A stretch of 64,000 nt of DNA from UBA1573 sp034005165 (GTDB taxonomy: Bacteria > Pseudomonadota > Alphaproteobacteria > Micavibrionales > Micavibrionaceae): assembly GCA_034005165.1 (NCBI GenBank), contig JAVEVE010000003.1:62001-126000 (forward strand). The letters are read 5' to 3'. Below are positions 42,649-50,713 of this stretch, piece after piece. Position 1 is the stretch's first letter. Each line of letters begins with the position of its first letter. The translations under genes and the position numbers were made by a program. The notes under the pieces are model-generated. The model was not told where the DNA came from, ran no database searches, and worked only from the letters and a program-made list of their open reading frames with translations.

Positions 42649-44121
42649 CTATTGAACGGTCTTGGTAATAAAGACCGATTCAACATCATCGCTGTTTTGG
42701 GTGGCATTATCAACTGCACGGAAGGAAATATCCGCATTCCCGTTGATTTTTGCGGCTTCTTTCTTACTTACAGTCAGGAAAATACGGAAATGCCCGACAC
42801 TATCCGGAGCGACCTTGAGATTATCAATCGTTGACCCATCAGCAGCCTGGACAGCCAAACGTGCATCATCAACACCCTCGACACTCAAAGCAAAGCTCTT
42901 TTCGTCATGGGTCTTGTTCAGGATTTTAATTTCGTAGCCATTACGGATTCCACCATCAGATAGTAACGTGAACAAAGGTGCACGATCATGAATAGCGTGG
43001 ACATCAAGAACAGGACGCATCAGTAACGACCCAAGCATCAACAAGCCGATGGTTGAAAGCAGGATTGTGTAATAGATCGTCCGCGGACGAATAAGATGCA
43101 GTTCAGGATTATGCCCTTGGGCGCGCAACTCGAGATTATGCTCCGTGTCATAACGGACCAGACCTTTCGGGGATCCAACTTTTTCCATGACATTGTCGCA
43201 CGCATCCACGCATAAGCCGCATGCGATACATTGAATTTGCAATCCGTTACGAATATCAATTCCCATCGGACAGACCTGAACACACAAGGAACAATCGACA
43301 CAATCCCCCAAATGATCACGGGAATCAGCTCCGCGTTTTTTCCCTCTCGGCTCACCGCGCGTCTCGTCATAACCGATAATAAGCGTCTCTCTATCAAACA
43401 TGGCCGACTGAAAACGGGCATAAGGACACATATAGGTACAAACCTGCTCACGTGCAAAACCTGCCATAATATATGTCGACAGCGTCAGGCCAAAAACAAA
43501 CGCCAAAACAGTACCGGAAACATTCAGATCAATGATATCGCGAATAAGCGTTGGCGCATCATTGAAATAGAAAACAAACGCACCGGCCGTAAACAATCCT
43601 ATGAGCACCCAGCAAAAATGTGTGGCAAGCTTTTTCCACATCCACTCGAAAGACCATGAAGCCTTATCTAGCTTCATACGGGCATTACGATCTCCCTGAA
43701 TAAGCCGCTCGACCCACATATAAAGATCAGTCCAGACAGTCTGGAAACAGAAATACCCGCACCACACACGTCCCAGCAAAGACGTTACAAAGAACAGGGT
43801 AATGGCAGAAAAAATCAGAATACCGGTAATATAGTAGACTTCTTGAGGCCAGATTTCGATCATGAAGAAATAGGCACGGCGAGACGGCAAATCAATAAGG
43901 ATGGCCTGATCTGGAGTATCGCCCGGGCGCGTCCAACGCAAAAACGGAGAGAGATAATAGATCGCAAGACAGACAATCATTGCGGCCCACTTATAAGTAC
44001 GAAACCGCCCGGATACAGCCTTGGCATAGACTTTCTCCTGAGCGGCGAAATATTGGATGGACCCCGCCTCGTTTGAAGGGGATCCACCATTGTCTTGTGA
44101 ATTATTCTGCTGCTGTGTCAT
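42649..44121 (-). CDS. ccoG: Cytochrome c oxidase accessory protein CcoG (FixG/RdxB)
   Basis: A 490-residue membrane iron-sulfur protein. Five or so spans surround GRVWCGYFCFQTVWTDLYMW and the cytosolic ferredoxin domain (CVDCSLCVQVCPMGIDIRNG, then CIACGLCVDACD) with two [4Fe-4S] cluster motifs. The C-terminal periplasmic Ig-like domain is present. CcoG reduces copper for the cbb3 oxidase. The ATG at 44121 is preferred to an upstream one at 44145. The start lies inside the end of ccoP (20-base overlap). Confidence 0.95.
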   Translation of the reverse strand: MTQQQNNSQDNGGSPSNEAGSIQYFAAQEKVYAKAVSGRFRTYKWAAMIVCLAIYYLSPFLRWTRPGDTPDQAILIDLPSRRAYFFMIEIWPQEVYYITGILIFSAITLFFVTSLLGRVWCGYFCFQTVWTDLYMWVERLIQGDRNARMKLDKASWSFEWMWKKLATHFCWVLIGLFTAGAFVFYFNDAPTLIRDIIDLNVSGTVLAFVFGLTLSTYIMAGFAREQVCTYMCPYARFQSAMFDRETLIIGYDETRGEPRGKKRGADSRDHLGDCVDCSLCVQVCPMGIDIRNGLQIQCIACGLCVDACDNVMEKVGSPKGLVRYDTEHNLELRAQGHNPELHLIRPRTIYYTILLSTIGLLMLGSLLMRPVLDVHAIHDRAPLFTLLSDGGIRNGYEIKILNKTHDEKSFALSVEGVDDARLAVQAADGSTIDNLKVAPDSVGHFRIFLTVSKKEAAKINGNADISFRAVDNATQNSDDVESVFITKTVQ

Positions 44122-45172
44122 CAGGGGCCGCCTTTTCATTGACACCTTCTTCTACAGAAGGTTCGGCAGACGCGTCAACATCAGATTCTGTCGCAGGGGC
44201 ATCCTCGGAAGTTACCGTCTCTGCATCTTCAACAGGAGCAACTTGCTCAACAGCAGCTTGCTCTTCTTCAACCACGGCGGCTCCGACACCTTCACCGCCA
44301 CCCAGACCATGGACATACACGGTCAATTCACGGATAGCATTTTCATCCAGTTTACCTTCCCAATACGGCATCAAACCGGAGCGGGCATTATAAACTGTTT
44401 GGTAAACTGTCTCACGATCTCCACCGTAAAGCCAGATCGCATCGGTGAGATTTGGGGCGCCGAAATCACGACCGCCTGTTCCTTTTTCACCATGGCAAGA
44501 TGCACAGTTATTGGCAAAAACTTCAGCACCGACAGAAGAAGCATCCGGGCCTTCATCAGAAGACATGGACAAAACATAGTCAACGACTGAGTCGATTTCA
44601 GCTTTATCAAGCAACTCGTCTTTACCGAATGCAGGCATCTGGGATTGACGAGCCTCATCGTGACCGGAACGAATACCGTAACGGATGGTCTGCTCGATAT
44701 CAGCCAATTGGCCGCCCCACATCCAGTCGTTATCCGTCAAGTTCGGATAACCCTTGGCACCTTGACCACCTGACCCATGACAGGTCGCACAATTATTCTT
44801 GAACAAAGCGTTACCGCCGGCCATCGCAAAAGCATTAAGCTCAGGATCGCTGGCAATCTGGTCATAACTGGCAGTTTCGAATTTCGCCAGATATTGAGCC
44901 TGACGTGCAACGATCTCAGCTTGGGACGCCTCAAGCTCCTTATACTGTGTCCACCCGAAGCTCCCTTCGGTACCACCTTGATTGTCCTGAGACAGGGTAG
45001 GCCAAGCTGGATAAACAACCCAATATCCGACAGACCAGATGATAGAAACGATCCAAACCCAAATCCACCAACGCGGGGCCGGATTATTCAATTCTCTTAA
45101 ACCATCCCATTCATGACCGGTGGTCTCGACACCTGTCACCTTATCGATTTCTTTATTATGCTGATCACTCAT
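44102..45172 (-). CDS. ccoP: cbb3 oxidase dihaem subunit CcoP
   Basis: Dihaem c-type subunit of cytochrome cbb3 oxidase, about 356 residues. An N-terminal membrane anchor has PAPRWWIWVWIVSIIWSVGY. Two haem motifs follow, NNCATCHGSGG and NNCASCHGEKG, each with a downstream axial Met in the proper spacing (SQMPAFGKDEL; GLMPYWEGKL). The C-terminal 60 residues, after the usual end of the second haem domain, are an Ala/Glu/Asp/Pro-rich acidic tail that CcoP does not normally carry. The start is the ATG at 45172, with AAGGAGG 7 bases ahead, overlapping ccoQ by 8 bases. Confidence 0.96.
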   Translation of the reverse strand: MSDQHNKEIDKVTGVETTGHEWDGLRELNNPAPRWWIWVWIVSIIWSVGYWVVYPAWPTLSQDNQGGTEGSFGWTQYKELEASQAEIVARQAQYLAKFETASYDQIASDPELNAFAMAGGNALFKNNCATCHGSGGQGAKGYPNLTDNDWMWGGQLADIEQTIRYGIRSGHDEARQSQMPAFGKDELLDKAEIDSVVDYVLSMSSDEGPDASSVGAEVFANNCASCHGEKGTGGRDFGAPNLTDAIWLYGGDRETVYQTVYNARSGLMPYWEGKLDENAIRELTVYVHGLGGGEGVGAAVVEEEQAAVEQVAPVEDAETVTSEDAPATESDVDASAEPSVEEGVNEKAAPDDTAAE

Positions 45173-45344
45173 TCCGAGCCTCCTTAGAATCCCCATCATT
45201 TTCCGCATGTTCGAAAGGGATATTTGCAAAATTTTCAAAGCGTTTTTTTTGGCTTGGCCGATACACCCAGATCACCATCACCGTGAAGAACACGACGAAG
45301 AACAACAAGCCGATCATGGGTGCATGGTCAAAAATCCAATTCAT
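45165..45344 (-). CDS. ccoQ: cbb3 oxidase small subunit CcoQ/FixQ
   Basis: A 59-residue protein too short for many gene finders, read from the ATG at 45344 to TGA at 45165. It has one membrane span (GLLFFVVFFTVMVIWVYRPS) followed by KKRFENFANIPF, which is the FixQ/CcoQ signature. GGGGAA stands about 5 bases before the ATG. Its position between ccoO and ccoP, with an 8-base overlap onto ccoP, gives the standard ccoNOQP order. It stabilises the interaction of CcoP with CcoNO. Confidence 0.93.
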   Translation of the reverse strand: MNWIFDHAPMIGLLFFVVFFTVMVIWVYRPSQKKRFENFANIPFEHAENDGDSKEARNE

Positions 45345-45346
45345 TC

Positions 45347-46186
45347 TTATTCCCCGGATTTATCTTCTGGAGCAGGCATTTCATCGGCCGAAACTTCTGG
45401 TGCCGTCTCGGTTGCAGGAGCGTCTTCAACCGGAACATCCGCAGCGACCTCTCCCGCAGGCTCGATGGACTGAGCAGACGTGAAGTCAACCATTGTCCCA
45501 AGAACCTGAAGATAAGCAACAAGAGCATCCATTTCGGTTACCATTTCAGGGTTACCATCAAAAACGCGGGCGTTGATCTTGTCACCGTAACGTTCCAGAA
45601 GACCTGCAACATTTTCGTCTGTGTCTTCAGTATGGGCTTGGGCCATACCGTCAATATAGGCGTTAGCGATCTGTTCCTCGGTATAAGGAACACCGACCAT
45701 TTTCAGCACCTTCATATGATCTGCGATATCATTCAGCTCGGCCTGATTGTTCGACAGGAACGCATAGGTTGGCATGATGGATTCAGGAACAACAGAGCGT
45801 GGGTTCTTCAAGTGGGCAACGTGCCAGTCATCGGAATAACGACCGCCAACGCGCGCCAGATCAGGACCTGTCCGCTTAGACCCCCATTGGAAAGGGTGGT
45901 CATACATCGACTCGGCAGCGAGAGAGTAATGACCATAGCGGGCAACTTCATCACGCAAAGGACGAATTTGCTGCGAGTGGCAGTTATAACATCCTTCACG
46001 AATGTAGATATTAAACCCTGCCAGCTCGAGTGGGGTATAAGGGCGTACGCCTTCAACCGGCTCGATAACTGTTTCCGAACGGAACAAAGGAACGATCTCA
46101 ACGAGACCACCGATCAGAACTGTCACTATAATAAATAACAGCATGACAATGGATTTACGTTCAAGTTTAGCGTGATGGTGTAACAT
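45347..46186 (-). CDS. ccoO: cbb3 oxidase monohaem subunit CcoO
   Basis: Membrane-anchored monohaem cytochrome c subunit, 279 residues. The N-terminal anchor is VMLLFIIVTVLIGGLVEIVP, the haem motif is REGCYNCHSQQIRP, and the axial Met is in SIMPTYAFL. The family normally ends around residue 235. The last 40 residues here are an acidic Ala/Pro/Glu tail (for example VPVEDAPATETAPEVSADE), a parallel to that of CcoP. It begins immediately after the ccoN stop, with GGAGG 11 bases ahead inside ccoN. Confidence 0.96.
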   Translation of the reverse strand: MLHHHAKLERKSIVMLLFIIVTVLIGGLVEIVPLFRSETVIEPVEGVRPYTPLELAGFNIYIREGCYNCHSQQIRPLRDEVARYGHYSLAAESMYDHPFQWGSKRTGPDLARVGGRYSDDWHVAHLKNPRSVVPESIMPTYAFLSNNQAELNDIADHMKVLKMVGVPYTEEQIANAYIDGMAQAHTEDTDENVAGLLERYGDKINARVFDGNPEMVTEMDALVAYLQVLGTMVDFTSAQSIEPAGEVAADVPVEDAPATETAPEVSADEMPAPEDKSGE

Positions 46187-47644
46187 TTAGGCTAAGGCCT
46201 CCGTACCCTTTTGAGCAGTCATCTCAGGATATTCAGAACGTCTGACTTCTCCTTTGACGGTTTTGATGAAGTTGTAAACCATGATTAGGGAACCGGCGAG
46301 ATACAGCAGGCCGCCCATTGCACGGATCACGTAGAAGATGTGCATTTCAACAACGGTTTCGACGAAGGAATATTCGAGGAAGCCCATTGAGTCATAGGAT
46401 TTCCACATTAGACCTTGCATGATACCCGATACCCACATCGCACAGATATAGAGGACGATACCGATTGTTGCCACCCACAAATGGAGATTCACGAGCTTGA
46501 GAGAATACAAGCGATCACGACCCCAGAGTTTTGGCACGAGATAATAAAGAGCACCGAAGCTAATGAAGCCCACCCAGCCCAGAGCACCGGAGTGCACATG
46601 ACCGATGGTCCAGTCCGTGTAGTGGGACAAGGAGTTCACAGCCTTGATCGACATCATCGGGCCTTCAAAGGTAGACATACCATAGAAAGCAACCGCGATA
46701 ATCATAAAGCGCAGCACTGGATCGGTTCTGAGCTTATCCCAAGCACCGGATAAGGTCATCATCCCGTTAATCATGCCACCCCATGACGGCATCCACAGAA
46801 TAATGGAGAAGGTCATCCCCAAAGTCTGCGCCCAATCAGGCAGAGCGGTATAGTGCAAGTGGTGAGGGCCGGCCCAGATATAGATAAAGATCAGGGACCA
46901 GAAGTGCAGAATGGACAAACGATAAGAGTAAACCGGACGATTGGCCTGTTTCGGAACGAAGTAATACATCATTCCCAAGAAACCTGCTGTCAGGAAGAAG
47001 CCCACAGCGTTGTGACCATACCACCATTGGATCATGGCAGACTGAACACCGGACACAACAGGATAGCTCTTCGCACTGGTCAGGCTAACGGGGATCTCGA
47101 TGTTATTTCCAAGGTGCAGAACAGCCACTGTAATAATAAACGCAAGATAGAACCAGTTCGCAACATAGATATGCGGCTCTTTACGTTTGATAACTGTGCC
47201 CAAGAATACAATCAGATAAGCAACCCAAACAATGGTCAACCACAAGTCAGCATACCATTCAGGTTCTGCATATTCCTTACTTTGAGTCACACCGAGCACG
47301 TAACCGAGCGCAGCAATAACAATAAAGAATTGATACCCCCAGAAGGTAAACAGAGCCAGACCATCGCTAAACAAGCGGGTTTGGCATGTTCTCTGAACAA
47401 CATAGTAGCTGGTTGCAAACAAAGCGCTACCGCCAAAGGCGAAAATAACAGCAGATGTATGCAGCGGACGCAGACGACCGAAATTGAGATATGGCTCGAA
47501 ATTGAGAGCCGGAAACGCGAGCTGCAAGGCAATAAAGACACCTGCTGTAAAACCGACGACACCCCAGAAAACTGTGGCAATCGTAAACAGCCTTACAACA
47601 TCGTCATTATAGCGTGGTGCTACATCACTTGTTGTTGTCGACAT
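46187..47644 (-). CDS. ccoN: cbb3 oxidase catalytic subunit CcoN
   Basis: Catalytic haem-copper subunit of cytochrome cbb3 oxidase, about 485 residues and twelve membrane spans. The CuB/haem histidines are visible in WYGHNAVGFFLTAGFLG (with the active-site His), WAGPHHLHYTALPDW, and HYTDWTIGHVHSGALGW. It reduces oxygen to water at low oxygen tension and pumps protons. The start is the ATG at 47644 (MSTTTSDVAPRYND), with AAGGGAA about 8 bases ahead; the frame opens further upstream to 47722 but without a ribosome site. A hairpin with a T-run lies about 20-45 bases upstream. No FNR-type TTGAT-N4-ATCAA site was found. Confidence 0.97.
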   Translation of the reverse strand: MSTTTSDVAPRYNDDVVRLFTIATVFWGVVGFTAGVFIALQLAFPALNFEPYLNFGRLRPLHTSAVIFAFGGSALFATSYYVVQRTCQTRLFSDGLALFTFWGYQFFIVIAALGYVLGVTQSKEYAEPEWYADLWLTIVWVAYLIVFLGTVIKRKEPHIYVANWFYLAFIITVAVLHLGNNIEIPVSLTSAKSYPVVSGVQSAMIQWWYGHNAVGFFLTAGFLGMMYYFVPKQANRPVYSYRLSILHFWSLIFIYIWAGPHHLHYTALPDWAQTLGMTFSIILWMPSWGGMINGMMTLSGAWDKLRTDPVLRFMIIAVAFYGMSTFEGPMMSIKAVNSLSHYTDWTIGHVHSGALGWVGFISFGALYYLVPKLWGRDRLYSLKLVNLHLWVATIGIVLYICAMWVSGIMQGLMWKSYDSMGFLEYSFVETVVEMHIFYVIRAMGGLLYLAGSLIMVYNFIKTVKGEVRRSEYPEMTAQKGTEALA

Positions 47645-47664
47645 ATTAAGTTCCCTTTCACAAA

Positions 47665-47690
47665 GAAAAAACCTGTCCGGAGCATCCGGA
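47665..47690 (-). terminator. Hairpin with T-run between the TauE/SafE gene and ccoN
   Basis: On the minus strand two TCCGGA copies form a six-base-pair stem with a 3-base loop, followed by CAGG and six T. It lies 42 bases past the TauE/SafE-like stop and 20 bases before ccoN. It could end the upstream transcript or act as an attenuator in the ccoN leader. Confidence 0.5.
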
Positions 47691-47731
47691 AACTGTGAAT
47701 ACGCAATGGTTAGCAGGATCAAAATAACCGG

Positions 47732-48433
47732 CTAGGGCAGAATCCATCCTGCCACGACCAATAGTACGATACCATTTAGCACAACTATCCACTGTGATAA
47801 AAGCCTGAATTGCATAGGAAAAAATGTCGCAAGGGTCTTGCCCCCGATTGCAACGGCAATAAGTGAAGGCATTGTACCGAGACAAAACGCTGCCATTCCA
47901 AGCGCTGCCTTGATAGGTTCTTCTATAGTCGCGACAGCCATCATCGCACCCATAACCAAGCCGCATGGCAGAAAACCAAGCATCACACCCACCGCATACA
48001 GACGTACGGGAGACGATTTCTCAAGAAGCCTTGACATAACCGATTGCAAAGGACGCAAAGGCACAGGAAGATGAAGCTTCAAAAGAAACGGAAAATATTG
48101 TCCCAGAAACGGCATTGATTGAACGAGAAACAAAAATCCCGCAAAAGCGAGCAAACAAGATGCGACAACATAGCGCACGGGGGAAACAGGAAAAGCATAA
48201 TTCAAAAACAGGTTTGCCAACACGCCAAGAGCTACATATGTTGTCATCCGCCCCAGATGGTAAGGCAAAAGAAGAACGGAATTCAGACGACCTATTGTCT
48301 TTTGCTGCAACATCACGACAAACGGAGAACACATCAAAGCGCAGTGAGTCGTGCCGCCGAACAATCCGGAAAGAAACAGGCTCATAAAGATGCCCGCTTC
48401 AGTAATGGTAATGGCGCTACATTCGAAAAACAT
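47732..48433 (-). CDS. TauE/SafE-like sulfite exporter family protein, cbb3-associated
   Basis: A 233-residue polytopic membrane protein with about six spans. The N-terminal FLSGLFGGTTHCALMCSPF has the H-C-x-x-M-C motif of the COG2836 group, which often sits beside cco or ccm genes and is thought to handle metal or thiol. A second conserved segment GFLPCGLVMGAMM is present. It is upstream of ccoN on the same strand, with about 90 bases between. Function in oxidase biogenesis is inferred from neighbourhood and motif, not proven. Confidence 0.85.
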   Translation of the reverse strand: MFFECSAITITEAGIFMSLFLSGLFGGTTHCALMCSPFVVMLQQKTIGRLNSVLLLPYHLGRMTTYVALGVLANLFLNYAFPVSPVRYVVASCLLAFAGFLFLVQSMPFLGQYFPFLLKLHLPVPLRPLQSVMSRLLEKSSPVRLYAVGVMLGFLPCGLVMGAMMAVATIEEPIKAALGMAAFCLGTMPSLIAVAIGGKTLATFFPMQFRLLSQWIVVLNGIVLLVVAGWILP

Positions 48434-48503
48434 GGCCTATGCTTACCCCAATAGCACAAAACTGCCAAATGAATCCTTGCCGCATCCCGGGCAGCTTCCG
48501 TGG

Positions 48504-49460
48504 CTAAACATCCAGAACACCGATATCTGAGGCCGCTCCGGCTAGAATTCCTGCACTTTTCCTGAGTAATTCAAGCTCCGCATTGCTCATTTCCGGAACC
48601 AGCGTTCGCACAACACCCTGACGGTTAATCACGCGCGGGTAGGACAAACATATAGCCTGATCTTCTTCAAGAATGCCATGGGTCGGGGTTGAGCAAGTAA
48701 TCAGGGCATTTTCATTTTGCACAATGGCTTTGGCCATGCGGGCAATTCCTGCACCGATCCCGAACCATGTTGCGCCCTTCCCTGCTATGATGCGGTATGC
48801 CGCACGACGCACACCTTCATCAATCTGATCTTTGATTTGCTGCGTAATTGGGGCATCAACCTGTGCAGCAAAATTGGTCAAAGGAATAGTTCCGACCAAA
48901 GCCCCTGACCAGTGCAACACCTCAGAATCCCCATGCTCTCCCAGCACATAGGCATGGACCGAGTGCGAAGAAATCCCCAAATGCCCCGCCAACAAAGCCC
49001 GAAACCGCGCCGTATCTAAAATAGTCCCCGATCCGATAATGCGGGAAGCTTCAATTCCATGGGTTTTTCTAGCGATAGAGGCCACCATTTGCGTCATCAC
49101 GTCGACAGGGTTGCTCGCAATCAACAGGACTGCATCAGGAGCAGCCGTAAAGATTTTCGGGATAATATCGGAGAAAATGTCGGCATTCCGCTTCAACAGA
49201 TCAAGGCGTGTCTCACCGCTCTTTTGCGCTGCTCCTGCCGCAATAACGACAATCCCCGCACCATGTAAGTCATCTATTTGTCCCGCACGCACCGGAATAG
49301 GTGAAGAAAACGGGGTTGCATGCAAAATATCTTCGGCTTGAGACTGAGCGAGGGCCGCATTACGATCTACCAACACTAATTCAGTCCCGACTCCTTTCAA
49401 GACGCACGCATAAGCGCTCGACGCCCCGACTTGACCACATCCGATAATCCCGATTTTCAT
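48504..49460 (-). CDS. ldh: L-lactate dehydrogenase
   Basis: NAD-dependent 2-hydroxyacid dehydrogenase of the LDH/MDH family, about 318 residues. The Rossmann motif is IGIIGCGQVGASSAYA. The substrate loop reads GAAQKSGETRLDL; Gln where malate dehydrogenase would have Arg points to lactate as substrate. The catalytic His lies in LGEHGDSEV and the second Arg in SGTILDTARFR. The start is the ATG at 49460 with AAAGGAT 7 bases ahead. It is not in the cco transcript as far as spacing shows (70-base gap on the same strand). It can regenerate NAD during oxygen limitation. Confidence 0.92.
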   Translation of the reverse strand: MKIGIIGCGQVGASSAYACVLKGVGTELVLVDRNAALAQSQAEDILHATPFSSPIPVRAGQIDDLHGAGIVVIAAGAAQKSGETRLDLLKRNADIFSDIIPKIFTAAPDAVLLIASNPVDVMTQMVASIARKTHGIEASRIIGSGTILDTARFRALLAGHLGISSHSVHAYVLGEHGDSEVLHWSGALVGTIPLTNFAAQVDAPITQQIKDQIDEGVRRAAYRIIAGKGATWFGIGAGIARMAKAIVQNENALITCSTPTHGILEEDQAICLSYPRVINRQGVVRTLVPEMSNAELELLRKSAGILAGAASDIGVLDV

Positions 49461-49602
49461 GATGAATCCTTTTTCGTAAAATTCATTTATCCGTGTCCAC
49501 ATTTAAACCACAGCAAAGCCCGCAGCAACAAGACAGAATGAAGCAAGTAAAGGATCTATTTTTCGCTTGGCAGAACCAATTCGAGAGATTAAGTTGCCCT
49601 CC

Positions 49603-50340
49603 ATGGAAAATACCCAGAATATCTCTGTTGTTGTCCCGATGCTCAACGAGGCGGAAAATGCCGCTTCGCTGATTTCAGAGATATTGGAAGCGGCAAAACA
49701 CTGCCCCATCGCAGAAATCGTGATCGTCAACGACGCAAGCACAGACCGGACACCCGAAGTCGTTCTGGGCCTAAAACAACAATACCCCCAAATTCGCTTG
49801 GTATCTCATTCGGCCCGCGCCGGACAAAGTGCCGGAAACCGCACCGGAATTATTTACGCCAAAGGCCCTCTGATCGTCACGATGGACGGTGATGGACAAA
49901 ATAATCCGGCGGACATTCCAAAGCTTTACCATAAATACACAGAAACCCCTGATGCCCGCATGATTTTGGTTGCAGGCCAACGAGAAAAACGCATTGACTC
50001 GTTGCTCAAGAAATTCACCTCACGTATGGGCAACGGTATCCGCCGTACGCTTCTTCAAGATGGTGTACGCGACACAGGATGCTCTCTGAAACTCTTTAGA
50101 AGAGACGATTTCCTGATGCTACCGTTCTTCAACCATATGCATCGTTTTCTCCCCGCACTGTTCTTACGCGAACATGGGACAATTGCCTTGGTAGACGTTT
50201 CACACCGCTCTCGCGAGGCAGGAGTTTCGAAATACGGGTTCTGGGATCGCCTCTGGGCCGGAATTTTCGATATTTTCGGAGTACTCTGGCTCAAAACCCG
50301 CGCACCTAAAAACATCTCAACGACAGAGGTTCACGAATGA
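49603..50340 (+). CDS. Family 2 glycosyltransferase (ArnC/DPM1 type)
   Basis: About 245 residues. It has the GT-A nucleotide-binding opening ISVVVPMLNEAENAASL, VNDASTDRTPE, and the metal-binding TMDGDGQNNPADI. The C-terminal DTGCSLKLFRRDD and SHRSREAGVSKYG are typical of transferases that charge a lipid carrier (undecaprenyl or dolichol phosphate). Only a short amphipathic end, not the two spans of ArnC, is seen. The start is tentative (ATG 49603; TTG 49567 also possible). It overlaps the next gene by four bases, so it works with a lipid-A-disaccharide synthase N-terminal-domain protein and an ArnT-like transferase. Confidence 0.88.
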   Translation: MENTQNISVVVPMLNEAENAASLISEILEAAKHCPIAEIVIVNDASTDRTPEVVLGLKQQYPQIRLVSHSARAGQSAGNRTGIIYAKGPLIVTMDGDGQNNPADIPKLYHKYTETPDARMILVAGQREKRIDSLLKKFTSRMGNGIRRTLLQDGVRDTGCSLKLFRRDDFLMLPFFNHMHRFLPALFLREHGTIALVDVSHRSREAGVSKYGFWDRLWAGIFDIFGVLWLKTRAPKNISTTEVHE

Positions 50341-50702
50341 GTGCTGTTGAAATCGCCCAACAATGTGCCGATATAGCCAAAGATGTTGCCAAAGACCACG
50401 GATTATGGCTGGCTATCGGCTTTATTGGTCAGGCGATGTTCTCGGCCCGCTTTCTGATTCAGTGGCTAGCCTCTGAAAAAGTCAAAAAATCCATTATTCC
50501 GAACCTGTTTTGGTGGTTTTCACTGGCTGGCGGGTCGATTTTGCTGATTTATGCCATTCACCGTGCAGATCCTGTCTTTATTGTTGGACAGGCCGCCGGT
50601 TTGCTTATCTACTTCCGCAATATATATCTGATTTATAGCCACCCGAAAAAGGTCGCAAAAGCAGAATCAGAAGCCCAATCTGCCGCAAACGCAGAAACAT
50701 AA
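50337..50702 (+). CDS. Lipid-A-disaccharide synthase N-terminal domain (LAB_N) protein
   Basis: A 121-residue membrane protein with three or four spans. It carries the LAB_N signature GFIGQAMFSARFLIQWLASEK and a second conserved stretch FWWFSLAGGSILLIYAI. Free-standing LAB_N proteins usually accompany lipid A-modifying glycosyltransferases; they are small and may flip or hold the charged lipid. It starts within the glycosyltransferase stop and is 12 bases ahead of the ArnT-like gene. Confidence 0.9.
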   Translation: MSAVEIAQQCADIAKDVAKDHGLWLAIGFIGQAMFSARFLIQWLASEKVKKSIIPNLFWWFSLAGGSILLIYAIHRADPVFIVGQAAGLLIYFRNIYLIYSHPKKVAKAESEAQSAANAET

Positions 50703-50713
50703 ACCTGAGGACA

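Noticed and set aside
45320..46138. 272-codon plus-strand frame opposite ccoO
   Set aside because: Antisense shadow of a certain oxidase subunit; no family likeness.
46853..47698. 281-codon plus-strand frame opposite ccoN
   Set aside because: Antisense shadow of CcoN; composition is Asn/Gln/Cys-rich and not protein-like.
47645..47731. FNR/Anr-type operator ahead of ccoN
   Set aside because: No TTGAT-N4-ATCAA or near match was found by eye; TTGATC at about 47718 has no second half-site.
48504..49460. Malate dehydrogenase instead of lactate dehydrogenase
   Set aside because: The substrate loop has Gln (AAQKSGETR), the lactate-type residue, where malate dehydrogenase has Arg.
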